NCBI RefSeq assembly: GCF_037038585.1 | Contig: NC_092541.1 | Location: 3,159,445-3,223,444 of the forward strand | Direction: 5' to 3' | Length of the DNA: 64,000 nt | Source of the DNA: Patagioenas fasciata | Lineage: Eukaryota; Chordata; Aves; Columbiformes; Columbidae | Translations under genes and position numbers: made by a program | The notes under the pieces: generated by a model | What the model was told of the DNA's origin: nothing | The model's input: the letters and a program-made list of their open reading frames with translations, nothing else | Database searches by the model: none | Shown: positions 1 to 14,177 of the stretch, piece by piece | How positions within the stretch are numbered: the stretch's first letter is position 1 | Layout: each line of letters starts with the position of its first letter

Positions 1-4260
<4,260 letters not shown>

Positions 4261-4968
4261 GAGCGGCTCCCGGGAGCGCCGAGCAGCCAAGGCCGGGCTT
4301 AAGAGTGGCTGGGAATCAGTTACCGTAGACAGACGATACTTTTTTCATTAACCGATCGAGACTAAAAGGCAGTTTGATTGGCTCCCCAGGTAGATGCTTG
4401 GGTAAAAAACTTAAAGAAATTGGGTCCTTTTTTAGCTCCACGTGCCAGGGCAGCTATTGAAATGGAGCGAGAGGTGCTGCTCGGGGCCCCTCTCAGGCAC
4501 AGAGTTTGCCCCAAATTTCAGTTGCCTTTGGGGTCCCATTGCAGCCCCAACGTCTCCGCAGCTGCTGGACGTTCCCAGAGCCACCTGTGGCCTTTGGAGC
4601 TTCTCGTTTTGATTTGGTTTTTTACCGATTTTATTTGTTTTTTTCCCCAAGACAAGTTCCAGTGGATTCTTACCAACCCCTGTTGATAACAAGATCCAGT
4701 GCAGGGGGGGAAAAATAGATGAAACCCCAGGACAAGCACCTCTGTTTTCCAGGATGATTTTTTTCTCTTTTTGCTTTTTTGAATGTTTCTTTTCGTTTTA
4801 GGTTAAAGAAATACTTATTTTTAATTTTAAGCCTATGAAATGATGTCAGAAACAGGACAGGCGACTCTTTCTCAGTGATCTCCACTGCGGAGGAGACGAC
4901 CCGTCCTAGAGACGAGGTGAAGCATCCAGGACAGGGATGAGCTGCTGCTTTTCCCTCCTCCCAACAGC

Positions 4969-4974
4969 AATAAA
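4969..4974 (+). terminator. Proximal poly(A) signal AATAAA of IGF2BP1
   Basis: First AATAAA after the stop codon, about 710 bases downstream. Use would give a short 3'UTR lacking every let-7 site seen here. No clear GU-rich element follows, so it may be weak. Confidence 0.4.
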
Positions 4975-5934
4975 GCACCACCAAAAGCACCCAACAGAGA
5001 AGCAAAAGAACCCCCTGCTTGGTAGGAAATACTGAATTAATCTGGTTAATAATTGGATTATGGTAACTCAATGCATGCAGAAGTGCCACAGAACCTCCAA
5101 GGGTTTGGCCGTGGGGAATTACACCCAGGGAGTATTTTTATTAGCGAACTGGGGAGGTGCCAGCTCGCATTAACCCCCCTGGGGCAATTTGTGTCTTATT
5201 TCCCCCCTCCAAATCTCTCGAGGTGGGGAAAAATGGTCTTGAAATTGGGCGCATTTTTGCTAGTTTATAAACACTTCTTAAAAGGCAACCAAACACCACC
5301 CTCCTTTCTGCGGTAAGAAAAGCTGTTCTCATGAGCCGATACCAAATATATACGTCAGCCGAATGTAATACGGTTGCTGATTCCCGTCACTCTTATGTGG
5401 ATTTTATATTTTAGATATATTTTAATGGTTTGTTTTTAATATTGAGGATTTGGCAGGGACAGTAACTGCTGCCACCGCCTCTCCCGGGCAGGCGAAGGGC
5501 TCGTCTCCCCACGCTTTTCTGCTGCAAATCCAGCCCAAATACGGATTTACACTGATTTTCCTGCAAATCGGGACGGGAGGGTGGCGAAGCCAAACTGGGA
5601 TTCATTTAGGAGGAGAGGAACGGTGCTGGATCCCGCACGGGAGCCGCTTTGGGGCTGAAAGGATTTGGAACAAGCCTCGCACTGATGTTTTAACCCTTAT
5701 TTTCCCAAGCGGGGAGCAGCCCCCCCCGGCTCGAGCGGCGTTTTCCCGGAGCCAAACCCGGCTGGTAAGCGCGGCTCCGGGGTCGGTGCCGAGGGACCGT
5801 GGCCGCAGTTACTGTCCCCAAACCGCCGTGACGCTGGGGAGATGGGGGGGGCGGGGATTGCTGTGTGTGAGCAACGAGAGGAGAAAAACAGGCAAAAAAG
5901 CAAAAAAAAGAAGAGAAAAGGAAAAAAAAAAAAG

Positions 5935-5942
5935 CTACCTCA
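5935..5942 (+). promoter_or_regulatory. let-7 seed match, 8mer (CTACCTCA)
   Basis: Perfect complement to let-7 positions 2-8 with an A opposite position 1, in the IGF2BP1 3'UTR. A second match (TACCTCA, 5954-5960, 7mer-A1) begins 19 bases after this one begins, a spacing at which paired sites often act together. IGF2BP1 is an established let-7 target in vertebrates. Confidence 0.7.
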
Positions 5943-5953
5943 AGGTATGAAGT

Positions 5954-5960
5954 TACCTCA
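5954..5960 (+). promoter_or_regulatory. let-7 seed match, 7mer-A1 (TACCTCA)
   Basis: Second member of the close let-7 pair in the IGF2BP1 3'UTR. It is weaker than the upstream 8mer because position 8 is unpaired. Confidence 0.5.
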
Positions 5961-6570
5961 GCAATTGATTTTTTTTTTTTTGGTTTATTTTTGTTTTGTT
6001 TTGTTTTTTTTTCGGGGGGCTTGCTGATATTTTATATAAAAGCTGATAGTCTTGAATATTTTATTTTTTTAATGAAAAGAGAAGTTAAGTTTCATAATTT
6101 CTTATGAGCCAGGAGTTATGTGCAGGTAACCGGGTGTTATGAGCTCTCTATGGAGAACGACAGGGATTTCAGCCATAGTGGAAAAGGTGGCGGCGGCAGC
6201 TGCTTTTTGGGGCCTTTTCACGCCAGTTCACGAGTTTCACCAACAAGAGCTGTCGGGTGGCGACTCTTCAAGACCTTGGACATATTGGAGCCCACCAACT
6301 TTTGCAATTGGTAAAACCCAATTTCTTGATTTTTTTTTTTTTAAATTAAATTTGAAACAAAAAAACCAACAGAACAAAGCAATCCAAACGTGCCACTGGC
6401 TGAAAGGCTTTTTCTATCCACCTCCATTGAGAAATCAGATTTCGAAAGAGCTTTGGGATCAGGAATGTTCCGCTCCGGGACACGGGGACTATGCAAAGTG
6501 GGGGACGCGGGGTTTGCTGGGTTTTAAACCGCACCAGCTCAGGCCCTTTGTTTGCTAACACTTGGAAGCC

Positions 6571-6618
6571 ATATATATATATGTACATATATGTATATAT
6601 ATATTTATATCTATATCT
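6571..6618. repeat. AT-rich TA/TATG microsatellite in the IGF2BP1 3'UTR
   Basis: Alternating TA tract interrupted by G and C, able to form self-paired structure. Probably length-variable. Confidence 0.8.
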
Positions 6619-7636
6619 CCGAACCCAGACGGATCACCCCCCGTGTTGCCACGGGGGCAGCGTCAAACCATCTTCTCCACTATGATGCTGTGACATGTTT
6701 TACAGAGATTTGCCTCCGTTTTACCGAGGATAAGCGATTAAAAACAAGAAAAGGGGAAAAAAAAAGTGAGAAAGAGAGAGAGAAAAAGGAACGGGAACCA
6801 AGTTTTGTTTCCTGCAGCCGCACAAGGAGGCGCAGGGAGGGCCAACCCAGCCCAGCACTGCCCCTCTCTCCTGCTCCAAAACATTCACAGGCTTGGTTTG
6901 GCTTGTTTCTAAGTCCCATCTGGGTATTTTCCACTATACCCACAGGAAAAAGACCCTATTTTTGAGCATTATTTTTAAAGATGTGAAATTCAATAGTGGT
7001 GCAGTGATTGTTGGGATGGGAGGCGCTGCCACCCCACCCCCTGCATTGCACCCATTGCCACCGGGATGGAAACACTGACCCTTTTATCCCAGCAAAGCGG
7101 GGTCAAAGGAGCAAAATTGGGCTTGGCAGCTCCTGCCCCTCGCTGGGCTTTTCCTCTTCTAATTTTTCAATCAAGGAGGACTGGCAATTAACCTTGAGCA
7201 GTTAATTACTTGAAATCTCTGGCTCTCTCCTTTTTTTTTTCCTCAGCCTTGCACAGAACTGTATTCAGACATCGGTGATTATAATTGTCCTTTCCAACAG
7301 CAAGCGTTTTTTGATAACTGGTTCAAACTGTATCATTGAGGGATAAAAAAAAACCACCATGAAAACCACCCCAATCCCACCCGAGCGCCCCCCGTCCTGT
7401 CCATCTGCTTGTTGCGGTGAGATTTGACCTAAAATCCGGTGATTCAGGGAAACCTTTGGTGCTTCCCCCCCCCACGCTGGTCCTGCTGCCCCAAGGTAGA
7501 AGCGGTCGGTGCTTTTTTGGGGGGGGAATCTCTTTTTCCCAAGGGAAATTATTTATATAAAGTGATTTGCAGTAAGGAACCCGCCTCCGAGCATCTCCCG
7601 TCTTTCTCTGGAGCTGAGCTGGGAAGAGGGGCAGTG

Positions 7637-7692
7637 GGATGGACTGGGATGAACTGGGGTGAACTGGGATGAACTGGGATATGGGTGGATGA
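7637..7692. repeat. Short tandem repeat, about 11 bp
   Basis: About five copies of a GGGATGAACT-like unit in the IGF2BP1 3'UTR. Confidence 0.7.
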
Positions 7693-8467
7693 GGTGGGGG
7701 CAGCAGACACAGGTGGGTTCTGGATCAGGCCTGGGGCGGGGGGGGAGCAGAAAAACCCCTCTAAAAACCCCAAAAGGAGCAGGAGGGATCCCCAACCCCG
7801 CAACAGCTCCTCTGGCTGCTCTTTGCACCCCAATAAACAGTGATTTGGGGGAACCCCCACCTTGAGTTTATCCCAGCGGAAAGAATTCTGGGTTGATATT
7901 TTTCATATTAATTCCTCCCCCCAAATCAAGGAGCAGCCCCAGGGGGTCTGGAAACATCCGTGGGGTGGGGGGTTGATGTGGGGCAGGGGAACAATGGGGC
8001 TCTGCTGGGGGGCTGTGGGCAGCCAAAGCACTTCTGTGGCTCAGTTTCCCCCGGGTGCCCCTTGGTGCTGTGTCCCCTACAAAGCGTCACTGGGAGGAGC
8101 GGCCGCCATGCGGAGGGGGGCTGGGATTTGGGGGTTCACCTCATTTGAACGCACTCGGTGTCTCCTCTTGCCGTTCAGCTGGAGAAAGAGGGAGAAACCC
8201 CCAGGTGGTGGGTGCTGCTAGAGACCCCCCAGCCCTTCCATGGAGTCCAAGTAGAGGAAAATCCACAGGAAATATGGCCAAGAACCTGCCTCTGAGCGGC
8301 ATCCTATGACATTCTATGTTTCCTGGGCATTAGGTTTGGGGTTTGTTTTTATTTTTTAAGCACATTAAAAGAAAAAAAGCAGTAAAAGTCAGATAGTGAA
8401 TCGATGCCGGAAAAAAAGATCTTTTTAATGTTTAGCTCCAACTATTTTGAGTGCTTTCTAGACTTAA

Positions 8468-8473
8468 AATAAA
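8468..8473 (+). terminator. Intermediate poly(A) signal AATAAA of IGF2BP1
   Basis: AATAAA in AT-rich UTR, followed by a T-rich stretch within 60 bases. Use would keep the let-7 pair near 5.94 kb but drop the sites at 9037 and 10518 and the minisatellite. Confidence 0.4.
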
Positions 8474-9036
8474 CTCAGAAATGCAGACTTGCTTGTAGGC
8501 AGTTGAAGACATTTAATTCCTTTTATTGATGTAGACCTTCCCTCCCTGCCCCTTGGTGCTCCACACAACATGGGCTTCTGATATTTTTGGAACTTTCTTG
8601 TTTTCAGAGAATTTAGTAACCGAAGTGTTTGTTGGGTTTTTTGTTTTTGTTTTTTTTTTTCCCATTTTCCATTTATTTTTCCATTGTATCTTCTCGTTTT
8701 GTGTGGGTGAAGCCGGTGTAACCCCATGATCCGTGCGCTCTCCTGAGTAGCACAGACACTGGACCAGGTGCTGCTTCCGGCGCCTGCTCGGGTTGGGGTT
8801 GCAGGATTAATTCGGGATAGATTAATTTGGGATGCCCAACGGTGGCTCCACATCCACAGTGCATGGGGAGGAGAGAGATGTGTCCCCATTCAGTCAAATC
8901 AGCTCTTTTTTTAACTCATTTGTGATTATGGATGAGATCCAGAGCAGAGCAAAACCAGCCAGAGGCTCTTAAATCATGATTATTTTTATTTTGGAGGCCG
9001 TGCAGGTGCTGTGAGTGGGGAACGTGCACGTGCAAA

Positions 9037-9044
9037 CTACCTCA
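9037..9044 (+). promoter_or_regulatory. let-7 seed match, 8mer (CTACCTCA)
   Basis: Full 8mer match about 25 bases upstream of the 39-bp minisatellite. Its presence argues that the UTR runs past the 8468 poly(A) signal. Confidence 0.6.
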
Positions 9045-9069
9045 GAGCTGGCGGGGAGCCCGGGGCTGG

Positions 9070-9955
9070 GCAGGGAATGCTCTGCTGGACCACAGCAGGA
9101 TGCTGTGCCTGTGGGATGCTGTGTTAGACCACAGCAGGATGCTGTGTCCGTGGGATGCTGTGCTGGACCACAGTGGGATGCTGTGCCCATGGGATGCTGT
9201 GCTGGACCTTGATGGGATGCTGTGTCCGTGGGATGCTGTGCTGGACTGTGGTGGGATGCTGTGCCCATGGGATGCTGTGCCCATGGGGTGCTTTGCTGGA
9301 CCACAATGAGATGCTGCGTCCATGGGATGCTGTGCTGGACCGCGGTGGGATGCTGTGCCCGTGGGGTGCTGTGCTAATGGGATGCTCTGCTGGACCACAG
9401 TGGAATGCTGTGCCCATGGGATGCTCTCCTGGACCACAGTGGGATGCTGTGCCCATGGGGTGTTTTGCTGGACCACGGTGGGATGCTGTGCCCATGGGGT
9501 GCTCTGCTGGACCACGGTGGGATGCTGTGCCCATGGGGTGCTCTGCTGGACCACGGTGGGATGCTGTGCCCATGGGATGCTGTGCTGGACCACAGTGGGA
9601 TGCTGTGCCCATGGGGTGCTCTGCTGGACCACGGTGGGATGCTGTGCCCATGGGATGCTGTGCTGGACCGCGGTGGGATGCTGTGCCCGTGGGATGCTCT
9701 GCTGGACCACGGTGGGATGCTGTGCCCATGGGATGCTCTCCTGGACCACAGTGGGATGCTGTGCCCATGGGGTGCTTTGCTGGACCACGGTGGGATGCTG
9801 TGCCCATGGGGTGCTCTGCTGGACCACAGTGGGATGCTGTGCCCATGGGGTGCTCTGCTGGACCACGGTGGGATGCTGTGCCCATGGGATGCTCTGCTGG
9901 ACCACAGTGGGATGCTGTGCCCATGGGGTGCTCTGCTGGACCACGGCAGAGCAGT
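9070..9955. repeat. 39-bp minisatellite, about 22 copies, in the IGF2BP1 3'UTR
   Basis: Tandem array of a 39-base unit containing GGATGCTGTGCCCATGGG and CTGGACCACGGTG, with scattered substitutions between copies. Because 39 is divisible by three and the unit lacks stops in several frames, long frames run through it on both strands (for example 9322-10374 + and 9042-9974 -). They encode only the repeat and are not genes. let-7 matches on both sides (9037 and 10518) place it inside the UTR. Confidence 0.97.
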
Positions 9956-10517
9956 GGGTTATGAACTGTGGCAAGCATTTGGGTGCTGCAGATCAGTGCA
10001 AGCCAACAGCAAAAAGGGGTTTTTTTAGCTTAAAAAACAAAAGGAATCTCTGGGAAGTGGATGCCAGGGCGTGTGCCAGAGCTGAGGCCGTTTGTTCTGG
10101 CCTGGTTTGGGAACAGTCTCTGCAAAGCGACACCAGGTCCAGCAGCGGGGACAGGGGACAAGGATGGTGTGGGGCTCACCAGGCACTCCCGTCGCCTTGG
10201 GAAGCCGATGGGATTGCCTGGAATCCGGGCAGAAGGTGCTCTTTCCAACGGCTGTCATTGGCGCGATCGTTCGTTACCCAGCATTTAATTGCATTGGTTC
10301 ATTCCAAGCGCATTCGGATTCACCTTAGGATCAAATTCCTCGACTTCAGGAGGAAATCCGGCCCCAAACTGTGACCCCCGCGTCACCGCCACCTCCATCG
10401 GCTCCTGCGCTGGCGGAACCCGCAGGTTTTATGGTGGTGAAACCCGGAATTTTCCCGAGCGCCCAGGGGTCCCGCGGCACCTCAGACCTGATCTGTAACC
10501 AATTCCAGTTTGTTTAT

Positions 10518-10524
10518 CTACCTC
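10518..10524 (+). promoter_or_regulatory. let-7 seed match, 7mer-m8 (CTACCTC), within a hairpin
   Basis: Seed match downstream of the minisatellite. Its first four bases lie in the left arm of a perfect 9-bp inverted repeat (10513-10521 with 10534-10542, 12-base loop), so access may depend on RNA folding. Confidence 0.5.
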
Positions 10525-11290
10525 TTAGTGCCAGTAGATAAAACCCAGGTAGGGGCAGCTCCACAGGCTGTAGTTTAGGGGGAAAATAATAAATAACTCT
10601 CTTTTTCCAAAGAAAAATGTTCTTTAAAACTAGAATTTATGGGCTTTCTTTTCACTTTAAAGCGGTCATTAGTTGTGAAAGCTCCAGACCTCAGCAGTCC
10701 GAAATGTTTGGTCGTGACTAATGTTTTGGTGTGTTTTCTTTTTGTTTTCTTTATGCGCAATCTTCCATTTCTTTATGTTATTTTTCCCTTTGGAACATGG
10801 GTGTTCAGTTCTTCCACCAGCAGTTCACCCCCATCCTCCTCGCTCCCCGAGCCCAGCAGGGCTGAACCCCATTTTTTGCTGGGGAAATTGCAATCAGTGC
10901 TTTTCATTTTTGTTCGTTTTTGGGGGGTCAGGACAGTGGCAGCACGAGGGGGGTGACAGAGCTAAATTTGGGGGCCGCGTCACCCCACACCCCAACCCCG
11001 GGAGCACCCGGTACCCATGGGACACCCCCCAGAGAAGTTCAGGCTATTCAGAAAACAAAGATATAAAAATCATACTTTCCTATAATGATGTTGTTTTTCC
11101 TCTTTTCAGCTGATTTGTTTCTTTTCCACCTTTTCCCCCCCTCCTCTCTTGCCTCTTTAATCCGTGTTTTCCCTGGCTGTGGATGGGGGGGTGGAGTTTG
11201 GGTGGACGGGGGCTCCACTTTTCTTCCAAACAGGTTGATTCTTATATTTTGACCACAAGCCGCTTTTCTCCACTGTTTCATTTTTTTTTA

Positions 11291-11296
11291 AATAAA
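11291..11296 (+). terminator. Distal poly(A) signal AATAAA of IGF2BP1
   Basis: AATAAA followed at 11311-11330 by a TGTGTGTCTGTGTG tract and T-run, the expected downstream GU-rich element. A-rich minisatellite and non-UTR-like sequence begin just after, which fits a gene end here. Confidence 0.55.
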
Positions 11297-11339
11297 GAGG
11301 GGAAAAAAAATTGTGTGTCTGTGTGTTTTTATGGAGCTG

Positions 11340-11605
11340 GGGGAGGAAAAATAGAGAAATAAAGGGTGGAATAGAGGGGAAAAAATAGAGGAATACAGGA
11401 ATGAAATAGAGGGGAAAATAGAGAAATAAAGGGGTGAAATAGAGGGGATATAAAAGGGTGAAATGAGAAAAAATAGAGAAAGGAGGAAAATATAGAGAAA
11501 TAGAGGGGGAAAAGTAGAGAAATGCAGGAATGAAATCGAGGGGGAAAACAGAGAAATAAAGGGGTGGAATAAGGAAAGAAATAGAGAAATAAGGGGAGGA
11601 AATGG
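11340..11605. repeat. A-rich minisatellite (AGAGAAATAAAGGGG-like units)
   Basis: Irregular purine-rich units of roughly 34-38 bases built from AATAGAG, GAAATAAAGG and GGGGAAAA, directly after the distal IGF2BP1 poly(A) signal. It contains many AATAAA words, so a poly(A)-signal search alone would be misled here. Confidence 0.85.
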
Positions 11606-11831
11606 ATGTTGAAGGCTGGGGATGAGGAACGGGGGTGGCAGCCGTGACATTTGGGGACATCCCGGGAATGCTGTGAGCCTGAGTGTGCTGCAACCTCCGG
11701 ACCCAAACGGTCGCTCTCGGTGTCCTTGAGCCCCCGCCGGGAGGGTCCGGAGGTTGCGAGTGCGGGATATGGGTCAATGTCACCCGCGGGTGTGACAGAC
11801 TAATGGCGCGGTGTCGTAACACGGACGCAGC

Positions 11832-11903
11832 GGTCCCATGGTGTAATGGTTAGCACTCTGGACTTTGAATCCAGCGATCCGAGTTCAAATCTCGGTGGGA
11901 CCT
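11832..11903 (+). tRNA. tRNA-Gln (anticodon TTG)
   Basis: 72 bases fold as a standard cloverleaf. The acceptor arm GGTCCCA pairs with TGGGACC. The anticodon stem CTGGA/TCCAG holds a loop with TTG, which decodes CAA (glutamine). The T arm CCGAGTTCAAATCTCGG carries the pol III B box (GTTCAAATC) and the D-arm region carries the A box (TGGTGTAATGG). No intron; CCA is not encoded, as usual in eukaryotes. As I recall, mammals also have a tRNA-Gln(TTG) between IGF2BP1 and GNGT2, so this looks like an orthologous, syntenic copy. Confidence 0.97.
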
Positions 11904-11914
11904 CGCGTTTCCCC

Positions 11915-11919
11915 TTTTT
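11915..11919 (+). terminator. RNA polymerase III terminator of the tRNA gene
   Basis: Run of five T starting 12 bases after the mature tRNA 3' end. Confidence 0.85.
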
Positions 11920-11929
11920 ATTCATTTAT

Positions 11930-12470
11930 CCTTTTTTTTGCCTCATCTCCGCCGTGTTACCGGCGCGGAGGCGGCTGCAAAGCGGGATGGGGAGCGGGGG
12001 GGAACACCCGGTGTCACCGGCGCCACTCTACGAGGTACCGTACCCCGCCGGGCTCCATTTTGTGCGGGGGCGCCGGTTCATCACTGCGCATGCGTGAAAG
12101 CGGGGAGGGGGTGTGGCACATGCCGGCTGCCGGCGTTGATTGGGATTGAGGGATGTTACTCTCGCTTTCCCGCACTGCTATTGGTTAGAAATGCGCTCCG
12201 CCCCGCCTCCCATACATTAAAGTGCGGCGGCGCTGCTTCTCAGAGCGCATTGATGCTTCCGGTGTCTTCGACGTCGTTGGAGGGGGGTTTGACCTCAAGG
12301 TCTCGGCCCTACCTTAAGCCGCGGTTGGGTCAGAAGCGTCCCGAATCCCCTCAGCAGCGGCTTAGCCGGCTCTGACGCAGGTTTCCAGCCGTTTAATGGC
12401 GATTAACGGGTCAATCCCCTCCGGGCGTGGCCGCGCTCCGGCGGATCGGCCCGGATTAGGAGCAGCTCGG
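11930..12470. promoter_or_regulatory. CpG island, promoter-like, no assigned gene
   Basis: Dense CpG with several core-promoter motifs: an NRF1-type TGCGCATGCG near 12085, an inverted CCAAT box (ATTGG, about 12179), an ETS-type CTTCCGGTG near 12256 and a CRE-like GACGTC near 12270. There is no TATA box in standard context and no convincing coding exon on either strand. It could serve an unannotated non-coding RNA, or be open chromatin linked to the adjacent tRNA gene. Confidence 0.6.
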
Positions 12471-12489
12471 CCCCAAGAACGACAGAGGC

Positions 12490-13646
12490 CGCGGTAGAGC
12501 TGGCGGGTTTATTTAGCGTCTGCGAGAAAAAGACCAAACCACCTGTAGTTTTGTGTATTTTGGGCTCGGGGGAGTGGGAGAACCCCCCACCACAGGAAAA
12601 GCCTGTTCCGTGGGGAACCCCCAGCGTGGGGTCTCCGAGGGACTCCCAGCCCCACGGGCTTGGTGCTGGCCCATCCACGGGCGGTAGGAAAACGCTGCTT
12701 TGAGTGCTGTGGGAAGCGGTTTCCCTGCAAACACCATGTTTAAACTGGTCCCAGTCTGTCCCCATGTGCTCCTGCAACCGCCGCATTAGGGTCCCCTGTG
12801 CCCCAACACCCCGACGTGCGGCTTCCCCATCTCCACGCAAACCCTGTCCACGGGTGGAAGAGCTTTGGTGCCGCTCCAGCTTCGCAGCCGCTGTCCTTGT
12901 GTCTAAACGCACCGTGGGACTATGTGACCCCCCCAGCAGCCACCGCCGGGCTCGGGGCTGGTGGGAACAGGATGGGGACAGAGAGGGGACTCGAAGGACT
13001 CTGACATAAACAGCTGCTGCGTGGGGCTGAACACCTGGGGATGTTTTGGGGAGTTTGCTGAAAGATGTGATGGACTCAGAAAAACCTAAGGACCTCCAAA
13101 AAGAAAAAAACACCCCAAAGAACAAACCCCACACACGTGCCCTGGAGCGCTGGCTGCGCCCCCCGGGCCCCGCTGGGCCTGTCCGGGGTGGGTTTTGTCC
13201 TGGAAAAAGCTGCTCTGGCCTTGCAGAGCTGCTGGCTGAAAATGCAGAAGTTTTGCTTGCAGGAAACTTAATGTAAATCAGCTGTGAATGTAAATTGCTG
13301 CCAAGCCTCATCTGCCCTGGCAGGTGGTTGTTTTCCTTTTTATTCTTTTTTCTTCCTTTCCCACCCCCCTTTTTTTTTTTAAATATTTTCCTTCAATTTT
13401 TCCTTTTTTTCTTTGTCCTTTTTTTTTCTTTTTTGCTTTTTTCCCCCTCATTTTATATTTATTTTCCTTTATTTTTTTCTTTTTCTTTTTTTTCTTCGGT
13501 TGTCTTGCTTCAGACGTGCTACACTTGGCTTCTGGACTCCCTGGTGCTGAGGTCAGACTACAGGAAAAGCAGGTTTCGGAGGTTTGTGCCAGTCCTGGCC
13601 TGCGCAGGGGACCGTCCCTGTGCCCGGCGGGGACAGCGGCGGCCGG
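12490..13646 (-). other. GNGT2: GNGT2 3' untranslated region (inferred)
   Basis: Follows the GNGT2 stop on the minus strand and ends near an AATAAA at 12508-12513 (minus). It contains a pyrimidine-rich tract at 13324-13505 (plus-strand T/C), purine-rich in the transcript. A 302-codon minus-strand frame starting at 13311 has no family resemblance and is taken as chance. Confidence 0.5.
12508..12513 (-). terminator. Poly(A) signal AATAAA, minus strand (GNGT2 candidate)
   Basis: TTTATT on the plus strand, 1.1 kb beyond the GNGT2 stop and immediately beside the orphan CpG island. Confidence 0.45.
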
Positions 13647-14171
13647 TCAGCTGATGGTGCAGCCGCCCTTCTCCTTGAAGGGGTTCTTGTCCTCGGGGAC
13701 CCCCTTGAGCAGCGGGTCCTCGCCTGCCATGGACTCGATGTACTCCTTCAGCTCCTTGCCGGTCTTGGAGACCTGCCGAGGGAGGAGATGCTGCACAGGG
13801 AGCCTGGGACAGGCGCCCGCTGCGGGCTGCCCACCCACCCGTGTGTGGGGCCAGGAGGGGGGACCCATGGCTGTGAACACCCCACCCAACATGGGGTGTC
13901 CCCAGGGTGTCTTGGGCAGCTGGGTGGGTGCGGGGCTGCAGGACATGGGGTGAGGGGAGAGGTGTGAACACCCCTGTTTCTGCCTGTATTCGAGGGCTGA
14001 TGGCAGGGGTTGTGTGTGTTTTTTCATGATTGGGTCCGGAAGTTGCCCCGGGGAATGGCCCCACTGTGTTTTGGGTGACAAACTCACCATCTGCCTCTCG
14101 TTCTTCACCTCCTTCTTCAGCTGGTCCAGCTCCATCTTCAGCAGCTCCTTCTCCGTCATGTCCTGAGCCAT
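13647..14171 (-). CDS. GNGT2: Guanine nucleotide-binding protein gamma-T2 (cone transducin gamma)
   Basis: Gamma subunit of the cone-photoreceptor G protein transducin, pairing with a beta subunit on outer-segment membranes. Two coding exons on the minus strand: 14171-14088 (28 codons, MAQDMTEKELLK...) and 13772-13647 (41 codons plus TGA), 69 residues as in mammals. A charged N-terminal helix is followed by the gamma core with DPLLKGVPEDKNPFKEKGGC. The C-terminal CTIS is a CaaX box; serine at the last position favours farnesylation, as in retinal gammas. A minus-strand acceptor just before the ATG (exon boundary near 14177) indicates at least one upstream non-coding exon. Head to head with ABI3, the same arrangement as in mammals. 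Confidence 0.95.
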   Translation of the reverse strand: MAQDMTEKELLKMELDQLKKEVKNERQMVSLSPKTQWGHSPGQLPDPIMKKHTQPLPSALEYRQKQGCSHLSPHPMSCSPAPTQLPKTPWGHPMLGGVFTAMGPPSWPHTRVGGQPAAGACPRLPVQHLLPRQVSKTGKELKEYIESMAGEDPLLKGVPEDKNPFKEKGGCTIS

Positions 14172-14177
14172 TTTGCC

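Larger units (their letters stand above)
4261..11315 (+). other. IGF2BP1: IGF2BP1 long 3' untranslated region (inferred extent)
   Basis: There is no gene-like coding frame from the stop codon to about 11.3 kb. The stretch is AT-rich with T-runs and A-runs, unlike the GC-rich surroundings, as expected of a 3'UTR. Mammalian IGF2BP1 also has a 3'UTR of more than 6 kb. Poly(A) signals AATAAA stand at 4969, 8468 and 11291; the last is followed within 20-40 bases by a GU-rich tract. let-7 seed matches at 5935, 5954, 9037 and 10518 support a continuous UTR reaching beyond 10.5 kb. The distal end is inference from these signals, not from transcript data. Confidence 0.65.

Noticed and set aside
9042-10374. 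Long open frames of 207-350 codons on both strands
   Set aside because: They are the 39-bp minisatellite read through; the protein is a 13-residue repeat with no family signature.
11340-11605. Multiple AATAAA signals
   Set aside because: They are part of an A-rich tandem repeat after the probable IGF2BP1 end.
12240-12380. Possible small structural RNA gene in the orphan CpG island
   Set aside because: No tRNA-type boxes, snRNA promoter element or known RNA signature could be matched.
12403-13311. 302-codon minus-strand frame
   Set aside because: Lies in the presumed GNGT2 3'UTR; no recognisable domain, and the next codons run into the CpG island.
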